Assembly: GCA_019022495.1 (NCBI GenBank) | Contig: JAFEKR010000004.1 | Span: forward strand, 3,348,001-3,412,000 | Length of the DNA stretch: 64,000 nucleotides | Direction: 5' to 3' | From: Epichloe hybrida | Taxonomy: Eukaryota; Ascomycota; Sordariomycetes; Hypocreales; Clavicipitaceae | Shown here: one piece after another, positions 22,589 to 34,783 of the stretch | Numbering within the stretch: position 1 is the first letter of the stretch | Layout of the letters: each line of letters starts with the position of its first letter | Made by a program: the position numbers and the translations under genes | The notes under the pieces: model-generated | Database searches by the model: none | The model's input: only the letters and a program-made list of their open reading frames with translations | What the model was told of the DNA's origin: nothing

Positions 22589-22904
22589 GTATATTGTCAC
22601 GAGTAAGGTTTTCGTCATCATCACTCTTTTTTTCATCTCGAGCTCATCCTGAGATGCTCACAATTGACCATTGTGATTCTGTCCGAGTCCCTTTTGTCAA
22701 CGGCAGGTGTTCATTTCGGTGGATTTGTCGTGCTGGCCAGCTGGAGCACGAATCGCGGGAGGAGTGGGAGGGAGGAACATCTTGGTAGTACGACTATAGT
22801 TTGCCATCGTGACGAGAATACTGGATAACATTGCTCATCAAAGTACGTACGTTCTGGTAGCGTTTCCTCAACTATCACTACAATAGCATGATGTCCCTGT
22901 GTGT
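22589..22904. other. Intergenic between convergent genes
   Basis: Shared 3' flank of gene A and the 799-residue gene. No gene seen. Confidence 0.5.
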
Positions 22905-25599
22905 TTAGCCCAACATTTTTGGCTTGCGGCGCCGTTCTTCGAATCGAACATGACCCTCGAACAGGAGATCAATTCCCTGCAGACCATCCAGCATGAGATC
23001 ATCCGGATTGAGCACCTTGATCTTCCACTGGGTAAATGGCGTAGGCTCAGCATGGTTCTCTGTCTCAAAGATGGGAAACACTCTGGTCTTGCCCCTCGAA
23101 CCATCCGGACGAAGTTCATACGAGCATCGCCGCACTTGGGGAAGACTGGCGAAGCGAAATATCTTGTCCTTGTAAATATCTGCATAGATGCCAGAGGTGG
23201 TGATTTGCAGGTCCACGATCGCGACCCCCTCCTTTACCGCGCTGGGCTTGGGTAAGATGCCGCGAAGCGTCGGGTCCAGGCCTTTGAGTCGATAATGCCA
23301 GCCTTCGTAGAAGTCACTGGCCAGTTCTCCTCCTGGGGCAAGCGTGAAGCTGCCTGTGCGACCGGATCCTTGGATTCCATCCTTCATTGACGTGCCAAAG
23401 TTTACAGGAAGCTGCAATGAATTGGTCAGTTTCGCAGCAAGTTGGGACAAGTGAAGGCGGTAAACGTACGTTTTCGGATTTGATGGGGTATTTGAATGCT
23501 ATTCCAGTGGTCATATGCATACAATAAGCTTTACTATCGCGGACATTCGGGGAAAGGCATCAGACTCACGCTGGAAATCACTTGCATATCGCGAATCCGC
23601 ATTCTCCATCTCCAATATGACTATCGAAAGATCCTGCTGGTACTCGACAAGGGCCTTGCGGGAGTCGAGGACGACAGCGCTCTCTGCGAGTGCCCAGTAA
23701 CGATACGCCCATGTCATGTTTCGGAGAGATAGAACGACGCTGGTTCGCAAAGCCATCGCGCGATCATAGAGCATCAACTCGGCCAAAGCATAGATGGCTT
23801 CTTGATCCTCATACTCGTCCCTCAGCTTCTGCAGCCCATCAATCTGTTGCTGCGACACGATGACTTCCATTTGCGCCTGGACATACTCGTATCCAGCCTT
23901 GACGCTCTCGGCCTGCGCCTGCGCCAATTGCTTACCGTTGATGGCATGCTTTCGCAGTTGGAGGCGATAGTCCGCGGCTCCGTCGACGCCTTGGCTGACT
24001 GCGAATTCCATCTGTTCGTCGGACTCGAGGATCCATTTCTCCCACGATGCCACTGTGACGATGGCCGCCGCATTTGCATCGCCCTTGGCCGTGCCACTGA
24101 TGATATCCATGGAGGGGATGTCGACGGAAGGGTCCAGCTCCAACTGCCCGACTGCATCGACAATGCCCTGTATGATGGGGTATATATCATAAAGGGCTTG
24201 GACACACTTGACCAGGTTCTCAAGGGTGTCTGACTTCAAGAACTTGCCGACTTGACCTGCGATCTTCTCTGCCGCGGCAACGGCCTCGACGGCCTGTCCC
24301 ACGGATGCTGCGGCCCCGGCGCCACCGCCAGGGTTGCCCATGCAGAGTGTCGCAATGTTGAGTGCGAACGCTGAAGAATCATTGTCAGCGTCATATCGTG
24401 AAAAGGGGGTCATCTCTCAATAACGGAAATGGCCAATGACTCATGAGTCGTGACCTACAAGTGGCTGCCATGATGATCTCAAACACGGCTTTGAACTGCT
24501 GTTCATCCTTCCACTTCTGAACCCCATACTCGAACCGGATCCTGCGCAATTCCAGGGCAAAGTCATCGTCTGCAAATTGCTTCTCACACCCTTGGGCCGT
24601 CTCGCGAGCATAATTGTACTTCTCCAGGGCCATGTTCCGCAGGTTGACGCGCATGTTGCTTTCATTCTTGGCCTGCGCGAGCATGGCATCCCAAGCCATC
24701 TTCTGGTTCTCCGCCGTCTCCCTCTTGTCCTGGAAGCGTTCAAACTGGACTTGAAAGGCCGTCGCGGCATTCAACGCTTGCTGCGTGGACTCCTTGTACC
24801 GATCGAGCACCAGCACGGGCGCATAGCTCATGTCCGGCCCGGCCAGGGCTTGGCCGGCAAGCTGTTGACCAAGCGCCACGGCCTGCGTGTTGAGCAGACT
24901 GAAGTACCTTTGATCATTCGTCATATTGGCAACGTACGAGCACAGCGAGATGGCGATGGACATGTTCCTCCAGAACTGGACGAGGGCGATGCGCAGTTGG
25001 GTGTTCAAACTTGCCTTCAACTCGTCGCTTCTAGACTCCCGGTACCTCTTCTCGTATTCATACTCCAGCTTACCATTTTCAAATGAAATGGTAAGCCCGA
25101 CATGTTCGGAGTCGGGGCCAAGGTCAAGCATCAAGCTGCTGTCGCTGGCGACTACCGTGACCGGCTGGTCTAGGATGGCGGCGTAAATGGACATGGCACC
25201 CACGGCATCTTTGGGTATCACAATCTTAACAGGCGCGTTGGCAGTGAGGACTCTTGTGACTATCTGCATCGATCCATTTCTGTGAGGCGAGATGCTTGTT
25301 TCCGATTCCGTAAACGCAAGGATATCGGTAAAGACATTCAGTCTGGACAAGGAAGGCAACAGCGCGTCCGATGCGTCAAAGTACACACCACGGAGAGACG
25401 TGATTCTCTGATCAAAGCGTATTAGAGAACGTTTTTTTGATTGGATATGTAGAAAAGTTGCGGTAATACAGGTTTCTTTACGTACTGAGTTCACATTCAC
25501 ATTCCGAGCGTCGCGCAACGGGATGCTCGTCACGTCGGTTGATGTTGCGTGAGCCTTCCACTCCTCTGGGGACTGCGGCTGAGGCTTGATATCAGACAT
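22905..25599 (-). CDS. 799-residue helical protein of unknown function in pore-former-like locus
   Basis: Exons (minus) 25599-25486, 25407-24459, 24370-23570, 23498-23470 and 23411-22905; phases agree. Intron 1 is 78 nt, a multiple of three, so it might be retained. No signal peptide. Residues about 40-185 are beta-rich with repeating short strands; about 190-600 are long amphipathic helices, rich in Gln/Glu/Ala with coiled-coil character and one Gly/Ala-rich segment near 365-385; about 630-799 are again beta-rich with many aromatic residues, like a binding domain. I do not recognise a family. The helix-rod plus beta-domain plan and the position between two pore-former-like genes suggest a partner, scaffold or receptor-binding component; this is inference. 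Confidence 0.6.
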
Positions 25600-26459
25600 T
25601 TCGGGGACTACGGCTGAGGCTTGATATAGACAATTGCAACTGTCACAGCCTCTGTGCGAGTTTTTTCACAAATATTGTACGCGGGGCAATTTCTTGTCAA
25701 TTCGTGATTCAGTTTGGGGGAGAAGAATCTTTTAAGAAGTGAGAAACACACCCACACTCAAGTTACTCTCTCAATAAAGAGCTGGGCAATGGGCAACATT
25801 GTGAGATTCACAATGTCATGGTTCATTTGGTTTGGGCACATCGTCGGTTAACTCGGCTCACACTGCCATCGGCCCGCCCTCCCTTGACCTCGTTCTCAAA
25901 GGTTTCATTGCAGCACCTTTACGAGAAGAGTGCAGCACATATGGAGTACATCCGCATGGTTTCGTAGGCAATATTATGCACTCTTTGCAACGGAGAATCC
26001 CGCCTGCATGCGCTCAGCTTCATGAAAACACGCCATTCCTTTGTGATGGTCTCATTACCCCTCGTGAAGCACACTCGGCATTCCCGCAATGCTGGTTCAC
26101 ATGCTTGCTTGGTTATGCGTCTTGAATGGAGATGCTCTTGCAAATATGCCTTTGGCCCATGCCGGGCTGCATATATATCTCATTTACCCCTCTCTGCGGA
26201 TAATGCCGTGGCCAATTTTACACGTAATGCTTTTGAATTTGATGCGATTTCGGAGCATAGAGAGACAGCATGGGCGCGATGCCGTCATACTTTGGCGACA
26301 AGTAGACGTCAGTCGCAATGGAACAGACTATATAGTGGCCGGAGCCAGGACGAATGCATCATTGCCCTTCTTTTTCTTGTCCACAACTTCTCCAGCCACA
26401 TTCATGTAGCGCGCCTCCTCATCCATCATCCATATTCTCTTCACTTCTAGTCCGCAACA
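25600..26459. other. Divergent promoter region of the pore-former-like locus
   Basis: 0.86 kb between the 799-residue gene (minus) and gene C (plus). A TATATAG at 26329-26335 lies 125 bp before the gene C start. A short repeated phrase, GGGACTRCGGCTGAGGCTTGATATAGAC-like, occurs twice around the start of the minus-strand gene (25572-25600 and 25605-25632). No gene seen. Confidence 0.5.
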
Positions 26460-28183
26460 ATGTCCAACTTCAACCCCAGGGAACCAATTACGGATCCGTC
26501 CGTCTTTGCTCCCAGAGGAATGTACGTTGACAACCGGCGCCACAATAAGGGGAGCCTCGGCAAGGAAGTCAATGATGAAAAGACTTTTGTTTTCGATGCC
26601 TCCGATATGAAGGCACTTAATCGTTTTCTTGGCACGGGGCGAAGACTTCCAACCACCCGTGCAGAATACCTGAGGTCGCTGGGAATTGTCGACACCCCGG
26701 GAGAAGTCAGCAAGGAACTCGGGAAAGAAGTGGAAACTCTCGTTGGAACATATTCCTCTGTGAGTATCTCTCTGCCTCCCTGTGCCTCAAGTGTGTCACA
26801 TTTTGCTGAAGCCCACCCTCCTAGATCAAGAAGGATTGTGTAGATTTCAAAGATGTCACTTGGATCAGGATTGTCGACATCGCCGGTGAAATCAAGTCGT
26901 ACGCCACCATGTCTGGTGGCAAAGTAGAGACCTCGTACTATACTCTCATGCTGAAATTCATCGGGGACTACAATAAAGAGAAGGACCGGGACAACTCAGA
27001 CAAGGCCAAGCTGGCAGAGCTGAAGGAAAGCATCCAATTCACACTCGACGCTGAAATGAAGAAGCTCGGCGAACTGCAGGCCGGGGCTGCCGAGGCACTC
27101 ACTGGACTTGGCAATTTCGAGAGAGTATGCGAAAGGCACGCCGTCGCCATCCAAGACAATGAGACTTCCCTGGAGAGACAGCTGGACACGGAAGGGAATG
27201 AAATTAAAATCATGAAGGCGAAAATCAAGGAAGCACAAGATGAGATCGAGAGATTGCAGAAACGAATTGACGAAAGTACGATCTTGGTCCCAATTCCAAA
27301 CGCGACTGCTGAATAACGAACTGGCTCGCTAATTTTATTGTACTGTTTAGGGAACAATACTATTGCGAATGCCCCGTGGTACATGATAGTGTAAGTACCG
27401 CGGAAAAAAGAAAAAAAAAAGACCAATCCATGTCTTTGATATGAATCGCTCGCTAATGACTTGCACAAGGTCGCTGATCGGTGGCGCGATCGCTACCGCA
27501 ATAATAATCTCGCAAGCCAAGAAAGATATAGAGGAAACGATGGCATCCATGAAAAAGATGCAAGATATTTTGGACGAAAACGAAACCAGAATGCGGACTG
27601 CATCGCTACTTCTGACCAACTTGAGCTCCATCAGTGTAGGCCACCACTTAACATATAACCCGCCGCCCGCCGCCCCCATTTTCCTTCCTTCCTGTCATCC
27701 TTCTTTCCAACCGATCATTTTTGGAAATCTAACATTGCATAGAAACAAGTCAGTGGCCTCGGCAAGGAGATTGGCCCCGCCATGCAGACGCTCAAGAAGC
27801 TCCAGGGTGCTTGGAAGAACATGGAAACCGACCTGAAGTCCATTAAAGACTTGGTAGAATTTGATAGTGACAGCATTCCGCCCATGTTGATCACAAACCC
27901 GCAGCTCCAGGGCATCGTCGACGAGTGGAACGAACTGAAGGATTACGGTACGTACCAATGAACTACATTCACCAAGAATAACCCCCCCCCCTTTTTTTTT
28001 TCTTTAAAAAAAGCACACATTTTTTGGCTTTGTTACTGACCGTATTTAGCGAGTCGATATATTGAGAACGCTTATATAAGCGAGAATCCAAAGTCTGTGA
28101 CCATCAAGCAATACATCAATGAGCTCGAAAATGCAGTCAGGACAATTGAAACTATGCAGGAGAAGAAGGAAGTTAAAGGATAG
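26460..28183 (+). CDS. Long-helix protein with hydrophobic hairpin, possible alpha-pore-forming (XaxA/YaxA-type) subunit
   Basis: Six exons: 26460-26759, 26825-27275, 27351-27390, 27470-27635, 27743-27947 and 28050-28183; all introns GT-AG and phases agree, giving 431 residues, near the size of bacterial XaxA-type subunits. No signal peptide. An N-terminal ~110-residue head is followed by a long Glu/Lys/Leu coiled coil (about 150-250), then about 28 residues of strongly hydrophobic Ile/Ala/Gly-rich sequence (about 253-280) encoded by the 40 nt exon 3 and the start of exon 4, then a return coiled coil (about 283-320) and further helices to the end. A hydrophobic hairpin between two antiparallel coiled-coil arms is the hallmark of alpha-pore-forming proteins of the ClyA/XaxAB/Cry6A group. 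Activity is untested. Confidence 0.6.
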
Positions 28184-28935
28184 CCTTGCAGCCCTTGAGG
28201 ACTGACCTATGTTATTTCATGAATCCGGTGATCGCTTCATGATTTGGCACGCCTCAAATTTTCATTTTTGGTGGCTTTGGAATTCGCTCTACGAGATTGG
28301 ACTGGAGATGACGTTGTTAATTCATTCATTTTAAGTATCAGTGCAATAAATTGGCGGTCGCATTCAACACTCAGTTCACACGCCTTTGTGCTTGCAGCGT
28401 GGTACACTCTCATTCCAATTTGCGAGACCAAGTCGCTCCTCCAGGGCTCGCCTTTGCCAAGCCGTTGATCAACTGTAGCGGTGAATGTATACCTAGGCTT
28501 CCTAGTTCGTACCTAGCTCCCGAAAAGCTTTTTCTCGAGTTATACACGCGATCCCCCCTTGGCTTGTAAGATGCCTCCAGCCCACATCCGAAAACCCTGT
28601 CGATGGACCGGGCAATCTGTCTAAGCACCTCCGGACTTCGGTCCAACGCAACTAGAGTTTCTTCATCGTTGGAAAAAGGTGGCGGCGCGCCAATGACATG
28701 TATTTTGACCATCGAATATCCTTGGCCTTCGATAATAGCACACGGTTGCGTTGCGGAAACAAGGTCGACCAATGAGCGCAAAAAGAACAGAATCAAAATT
28801 TGAGATGGGAGTTAGATGATGTAGATGAAATCAAACCCGAATACTTTTCATCAGTACATCATCTTGCCAGTTACCTTGCCCATTTTTGAATAAAACATGT
28901 CTGACAAAGGGGGTGCGCGTCCTGTACATGTATAT
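28184..28935. other. Flank between pore-former-like locus and retrotransposon island
   Basis: Normal base composition, not RIP-degraded. A minus-strand frame of 128 codons at 28410-28796 reads like ordinary protein but has no partner exons or known motif; it may be a gene remnant cut by the transposon island. I do not annotate it as a gene. Confidence 0.4.
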
Positions 28936-29191
28936 TGTGGAGTGATTTTGGTGGCAAAGAGCGATGAAAAGAGAAGATAATGTGGAATTGCTATCTAGGA
29001 ATTCAACGAGGCAAAAGGAAGCTATTATAGCTTCAAATCTATAAGTAATAAATTAAGGTCTTTAAGTAAAGCCTATAATAAATTACAATAGCAAACGCGA
29101 TTATAAACGTAATGTAGGAAGATACATTATTAAACAAAGAATCTGATAATATGATACCTAAGGCTGTGATATAAGGCTGTGATTCTTAACA
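28936..29191 (-). repeat. LTR of copia element 1 (left, intact)
   Basis: 256 bp with TGT...ACA ends. Its first 42 bp match 34784-34825 at all but four positions; at each mismatch the right copy has A for G or T for C, so the right copy was hit by RIP and this edge largely was not. TATAT at 28931-28935 is the left target flank; the matching right flank is lost. Confidence 0.8.
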
Positions 29192-31238
29192 CCGCCCCTA
29201 GTAACACATCTAGCTAATAATAAAAGGAAGAAAGGAAAAAAAGAAAATAAGGCTATTTACAAGTCCTCTAAAGAATCTCCCTTTATAAAGTCCTTTACCT
29301 TTATTATCCAAAGAAGGCAGACAAAATTGTTATATTTAACGCATTCTAGACCCTTCGTGAATCCATTAGCAATCATTTCTTCTATACTAATCTATTAAAG
29401 ATAAAATTCCCCTTCGCAGGCTTTCTATATAATTTATTTATACCGTAGATTAATATAATAAGTATATCCTTTATGCTTCTTATTAAGTATATTAGCTTTA
29501 GCATTTTAGCTATTTATAAAAAGAAGCAACAGTTATAATTACTTAATCCTAAAGTTATTAAGCAGCTTAGCAATCTATACTATTAAGAGACTAGTCGGCG
29601 TAAGGTTAATAAATTCTACCTCTGTTAAGCTAAGAGCTATTAGAGTTTATTTCTTTAATTACCATAGAATCAATCCTCTAGCTAGTATTATAATATAACT
29701 AGTAGTTAATCTTCTAGTATCTAGATTATTAGCAAGCAAAGCATTACTATAGCCCTTCACCTAAAGCATAGATTTAATATCTATAGTAGTTAATTCTCTA
29801 AGAATAATTCCTAAATCATCTGCTCCTATAAGGTATTACTAAAGATAATTCTAAAGGTCTATATACACCTGCTTTAGCGTAGAATTCGCACTATAAAGTT
29901 AATTAACTATAAACATAATATTAGGTTACGTGAATATAGAAAGCTAGTTAAAGCTTCCTATTCGCTTCGCCTAATCCAAAAGGTTATAAACTATATTAAG
30001 TTCCTTCTAGTTAGCTAGTATTACAGTCTTTAGAAGCTAAGGAACCTTTATTATATTAAGGTTCTTAATGTTAAATTTCTTTATAATACTTTATACATAA
30101 ATCTTTTAATGCAAAAGTATTGTTTAGTTAGATTAATTATAAATAAATTTAATACTAAGGAATAGTTTAATATCTCCTAGGTGCTTTAATTTGTACTATT
30201 TCTATAGTTCTTTAATAATAGTTATAATAATTATAAGAGTCTTTCCTATAATAATTATATTATTTACATACAAAAGAAGGATAATATTATTACATTAAAA
30301 GATATAGAGTTTGCTTAATAATTAATAGAAGCCCTGCTTTTTAAGTTCCTTAGTAATATTATCTAACTACTAAAGAGGAGAGGGAGGTAGACTATAGAGA
30401 GCTCTATTAAGCTTGTAAACTCTAGTTATGCTATTAGAGTGGCCGTGAGGTTATCTAATGTAAATATCTCCTCACGCTTTAGCGTTAAGAAAGGCGTTAA
30501 TAATATTATATTATTACTAATTATAATTAAGGATTATAATAAGTGTATAGAAAACTCATAAGGAAACCAAGTGCGTAACTACTATGTAAAGGTCATTATA
30601 ATCAAATACCTCTAGATTCTAGTCTTCTCTTATAACCTATCTTGCTTTTGCGTATAGTTCCTTATTAATTAGATACTTAACTATATAAACCTATTAACTA
30701 TTAAAGATCTTAGTATCTTTAGGAGTAAATACTAGGTCCTAGCTATTCTTTTTATAAATCTTAATAAGTTCTTTTTTCTTTACAGGTCTCTAGAAGCTAT
30801 AATAGTTATTCATAGCTTTAGCCTTAAACTAGTTAGATAGAATCTTAATCTTTATATTAGCTACACTAGCTGCTTTAATTATAAGAAAGGCATATAAGGT
30901 AGTTATCTCCTTTACTTTATTATTATATAGGTTGTTATTATAGTAATAAATTACTAGGTTTAATTAGCGGGAGCCTTAGGGAAGAGCCTTCTTCTTGCTA
31001 GAAGTTATAATATTAAGATAATCTTAATATGTATTAGATTAAAGCGATTATCTTAGGGTTTCGGATTCGGATTCTAGCTGTTAGCGTAGGATATTATTGT
31101 TATCTTTAGCTTCTTTATCTAGAAAGGCTTTAGGTTAATGCCTTAGTAGCGTTATGTCTTTACCCTTAATTTACTATTATTAGCCCCTTATAAGGTTCTC
31201 TTATTATAAAGGGCTTTTAGAGGGTATTAGGAGATAGC

Positions 31239-31505
31239 TGTCAGGGGCACGGAGGCCAGGGAGTCACGGACAGGACGGTCACATGATGGAGCCCTCGGAT
31301 AAGCCCCAGATCGCACAGATAACTAAGTAGCTGCTAGGTAGCCACGTGCACGTAGTAGGGTATTTAGACGAGGACCGCCCACAAGAGTTGTGGGAGGTCA
31401 GAGTTTGAGACCTTCATACACTCACCCCTAAGTAGTAGCTCTCTAGCTACGATCAAGAGTCTCAGCCTTCACTCCGTTTGTATCTCTCCCACCACAGTCG
31501 TGACA
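31239..31505 (+). mobile_element. Solo LTR, GC-rich, RIP-free, with perfect target-site duplication
   Basis: A 267 bp block begins TGTCAGGGGC and ends CAGTCGTGACA, so its ends are TGTCA...TGACA inverted repeats. It is bounded on both sides by the 5 bp duplication ATAGC (31234-31238 and 31506-31510). Base composition is normal and CpA/TpG are retained, unlike the surrounding tract. It is the product of LTR-LTR recombination of a third, different element that inserted into element 1 after the RIP episode. The GACCTTCATACACTC...AGTCTCAGCC part resembles an LTR transcription start region. Confidence 0.88.
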
Positions 31506-34500
31506 ATAGCTCTATGGTTTCTCTAGTAAAGGAGAATTATTATCCTCCTTAAGAGAGTGGTAATTATTATCTATTTCTAAGGTATTTAATTAGCTTTTTA
31601 CAAAATAAACCTTCTTCTTCTCTGTGTGTAAATAAGGATTCTCTTATGCCATAGGCGGGATATTAATAATATGTCATCCCTTATTAGCAAAAGAGGGATT
31701 AATTAGATTCGTAATGTAAATAACTTTATTATCCTTAAATTTAGTATAGGCGGGCATGTCTCTTTTATTAAAACGAACATCCCTTACATAAATAATCCTC
31801 TAATCTTTAGGGATCTAAACCTTATAAAGATAATATTTAGGGCTATCCATACCTATAAGTTAACCCTTCTTAGCTCTTAGTGCTATCTTCTAGGATTAAA
31901 CATGCCGTTTATTAGGAATTCATACGTATATAATGTATCCCTATGTTTGTAAATTATAAATTAAGGCTATGTTATTAAGTCTAAGGGTTTTAAATAAGGC
32001 TTGTTAAGGAGATTAATTATTCTTGTTACTATAAGTAGGTAATAAATTAGTGATTTTAGCTATGTGCTTTATAGCGTATAGCTATAGAAGTTCTAGTAAT
32101 TTAGCTTTAATTATTAAGGCTCTTGCTATCTTTATAAGAGTTTGACTAGCGTGTTTAATAATGCCTTAATAGGTAGGAATGTATAGCGCGCTAGTCTGAA
32201 GGATAATTCCTTCCTTCTAATAATAAGCTTTAAACTTCTCTTTAAGGAATTCTATTATGTTATTAGTATAGAAGTATTTAATAGTAAATCCGCTACTTAT
32301 GTTCTTAATAGTAGTCTTCTAAGCCTAAATTACTTTAATTAAACTAGATTTATTAACTATTAGAATTACCTAGTGAAAGCATGTGTGAACGTTAATTACA
32401 TATAAAGTGTGCTTTTTCCCTCTAAACCCTTTAGGTTTGTGTTTAATAAAGTCCTAGAAAACGCGTAAAAGAAAATTTGTAGTGTTATTTAACTTCTCTT
32501 AATGAATTATTTAAGGGGCCTTTAATAATAGGTAAGCTAAGTAATAGAAGTTAATTATAAAGGCAGGATTTACAGAGATTCCTACTTCTTTGTATATAAG
32601 TAGGATTTGTTCCTTCCCTATGTGACTAAGTCTCTTATATAAAAGACTAAATTTAACTCGCTTAGTGACTGATTTGCTTATTAATGCTATAAAGTTATAA
32701 TAAGGTTCCTCCTCTTATATAACTAGTGTAGAAATATTTAACTTCTAGTTATACTTTCTAATAACTAAGCCATTAGATATTAAGATTAATTAGTCTTTAA
32801 ACCTATCTATGATAACTTCTCCTTGCTTAAGAAGTCCTAGTAAAATCATGTTAACTTTAGCCTTTAGTGTGTATTAAGCGTTTAGAAGGTCTAGATATCC
32901 TTCTCTAATAGGGATTGTTATATTACTAATTTCTTTAACTATAAGTTCCTTACTATTGCTAGCTATTATTAGCTTAGTATTGATGTTAGTGTTTAAATAG
33001 GTAAACTATTCGGTTAAATTAAACGTGTGTGTGTTACATCTAGTGTTAAGGATATAGTCCTTCTTAGTAAGGCAATTTAATAGTGTTTAAAAGGAATAGT
33101 CCTAATTAATTACTATAAGAGTAAGATTACCTCTAGCGCTTACGATGTCTAGGGAAGCCGTAGTCTTAGCTGCTATAGCTATGTTAGCTTTCTTCTTTAT
33201 TAATTTAGGTATCTTTTCTAGATAAAGCTTCTAATAATTATCCTTTAAATGGATTAGTCTTCCTAGGGAAATTAAATAACCGTAATCTAGCTTCATAGCC
33301 TTAGAGGTTTTATTCCTCTTCTTCTAGCCTTTATCTTTAGATTTTGAATTATTATCCTTATTATTCTTCTATTACTACTACTAGGTGCTAAAGTTAACCT
33401 TTAACTCCTTCTAAACCTTGTTAGCTTTATATATTAAATAATAGAGTATATCTTCCTTTATGAGTTTTAATTTAAAGAATCCTTTAATCTTCTAAGTGTT
33501 ATGGATTTTAGGTATTAAGTCTTTAATTACTTTAATTATCTATAATACCTAAATAATATTAGGAATCTTCTTAATCTTATAAATATAATTCTAAAGGTTC
33601 TAGTAGTAGTCTAGCTAAGCTCTTATTATAGCAAAATTAGCCCTCTTTAATTAGGAGAATTACTATAAAAGCTTAATAATTACTAAATTAGCCTTAAAGC
33701 CGCAATTACTTTTAATTAATTCTATTATTTAAGTAACTAGCTTAGTGTTAGTCTATCTAGTATAGGTTAAGTTCTTTTAAACTTATAAAGAAAGGCTTTA
33801 CTAAATAATAGAAAAGAGAATAGTATAATACTTATTAGTTTATTTAAACTAAGGAATCTTGCTAGTTAGATATGCTATAAGTTATATAATATAAACTTAT
33901 ATTTAAATTAAGATTTCCTATTCTTTAAAGTTCTCTACCCCTTTTAGTAGTATAATAACTATAGTCCTTATATACTAGGCTTTTATAATATTATTAAGTT
34001 CTATTAAATCTAGTAAAGTAGCTAGAATTACTATACTACTTATATTAAAGGGTAGGGTTATATATTAGAATTTATATACTCCTATTACTATATATACTTA
34101 ATACTAATTATTATTAATTTAGTCTAATAGGAGTTATAGTAGTAGCTCTCTAATAATTAAATTACTATATAGCTACTAACGTATAGAGATATAAAGTTAA
34201 GAGTAAGGGTTGTTTTTAAATACTCTTTTAAAGTTTTACCTTAGCCTAATTAGAAGGTGTTTATTATACCTGCTTTACTTACTTTACCTTATACTACTAT
34301 ACTTATAATACTAATTATACCTAAATAGTAATAGATTTAGATTATTAGTTTTAGGTGCCTAAGGTAGTTTTATAAGGAATATTATATCCTAGCTTACTAT
34401 TTACTAAGATTTACCTAGAAGGGTTAAACTTTTATATATATTAAGAAATTCGTAATAGTTAGTAGTTTATAATATTATAAGAGAGTTATTATAATTATAA

Positions 34501-34766
34501 GAGAGTAATAATATAATAAAGGTTATGCGTTTAAATCCTAGTTATATAAAAGAGTTTTACTTTTTAGTATATAAGCTAAATTCTAATTAATTTAATTATT
34601 AACTTACGTTATTATTATTAGTTATAGGTAAGGGAAAGGGTCTTTATGCCGCCCTATAAGTTAAGTAATTTGCTTTAATAAGATGTTAGGAAAAGATATA
34701 TAATTATACATAAGACTATAATAGTTAGATAAAAAAAGAAAAATAAAGAAAAGGGCGCGATTATAA

Positions 34767-34783
34767 GCGCTAGGCTTATAACC
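34767..34783 (-). other. Primer-binding site of element 1 (initiator tRNA-Met internal fragment)
   Basis: On the minus strand the 17 bases next to the right LTR read GGTTATAAGCCTAGCGC. Except for two or so transitions this complements the anticodon-arm region of eukaryotic initiator tRNA-Met (GCGC..GGGCTCATAACC), the half-tRNA priming mode known for Drosophila copia. Confidence 0.65.

Noticed and set aside
28410..28796. 128-codon minus-strand frame beside the retrotransposon island
   Set aside because: Composition is protein-like, but there is no recognisable domain, no continuing exon, and no similarity to the missing part of the SNF2 gene.
34500..34560. tRNA-like B box (GTTTAAATCC) in the AT-rich tract
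   Set aside because: No matching A box or cloverleaf can be folded; it lies in decayed retrotransposon sequence.
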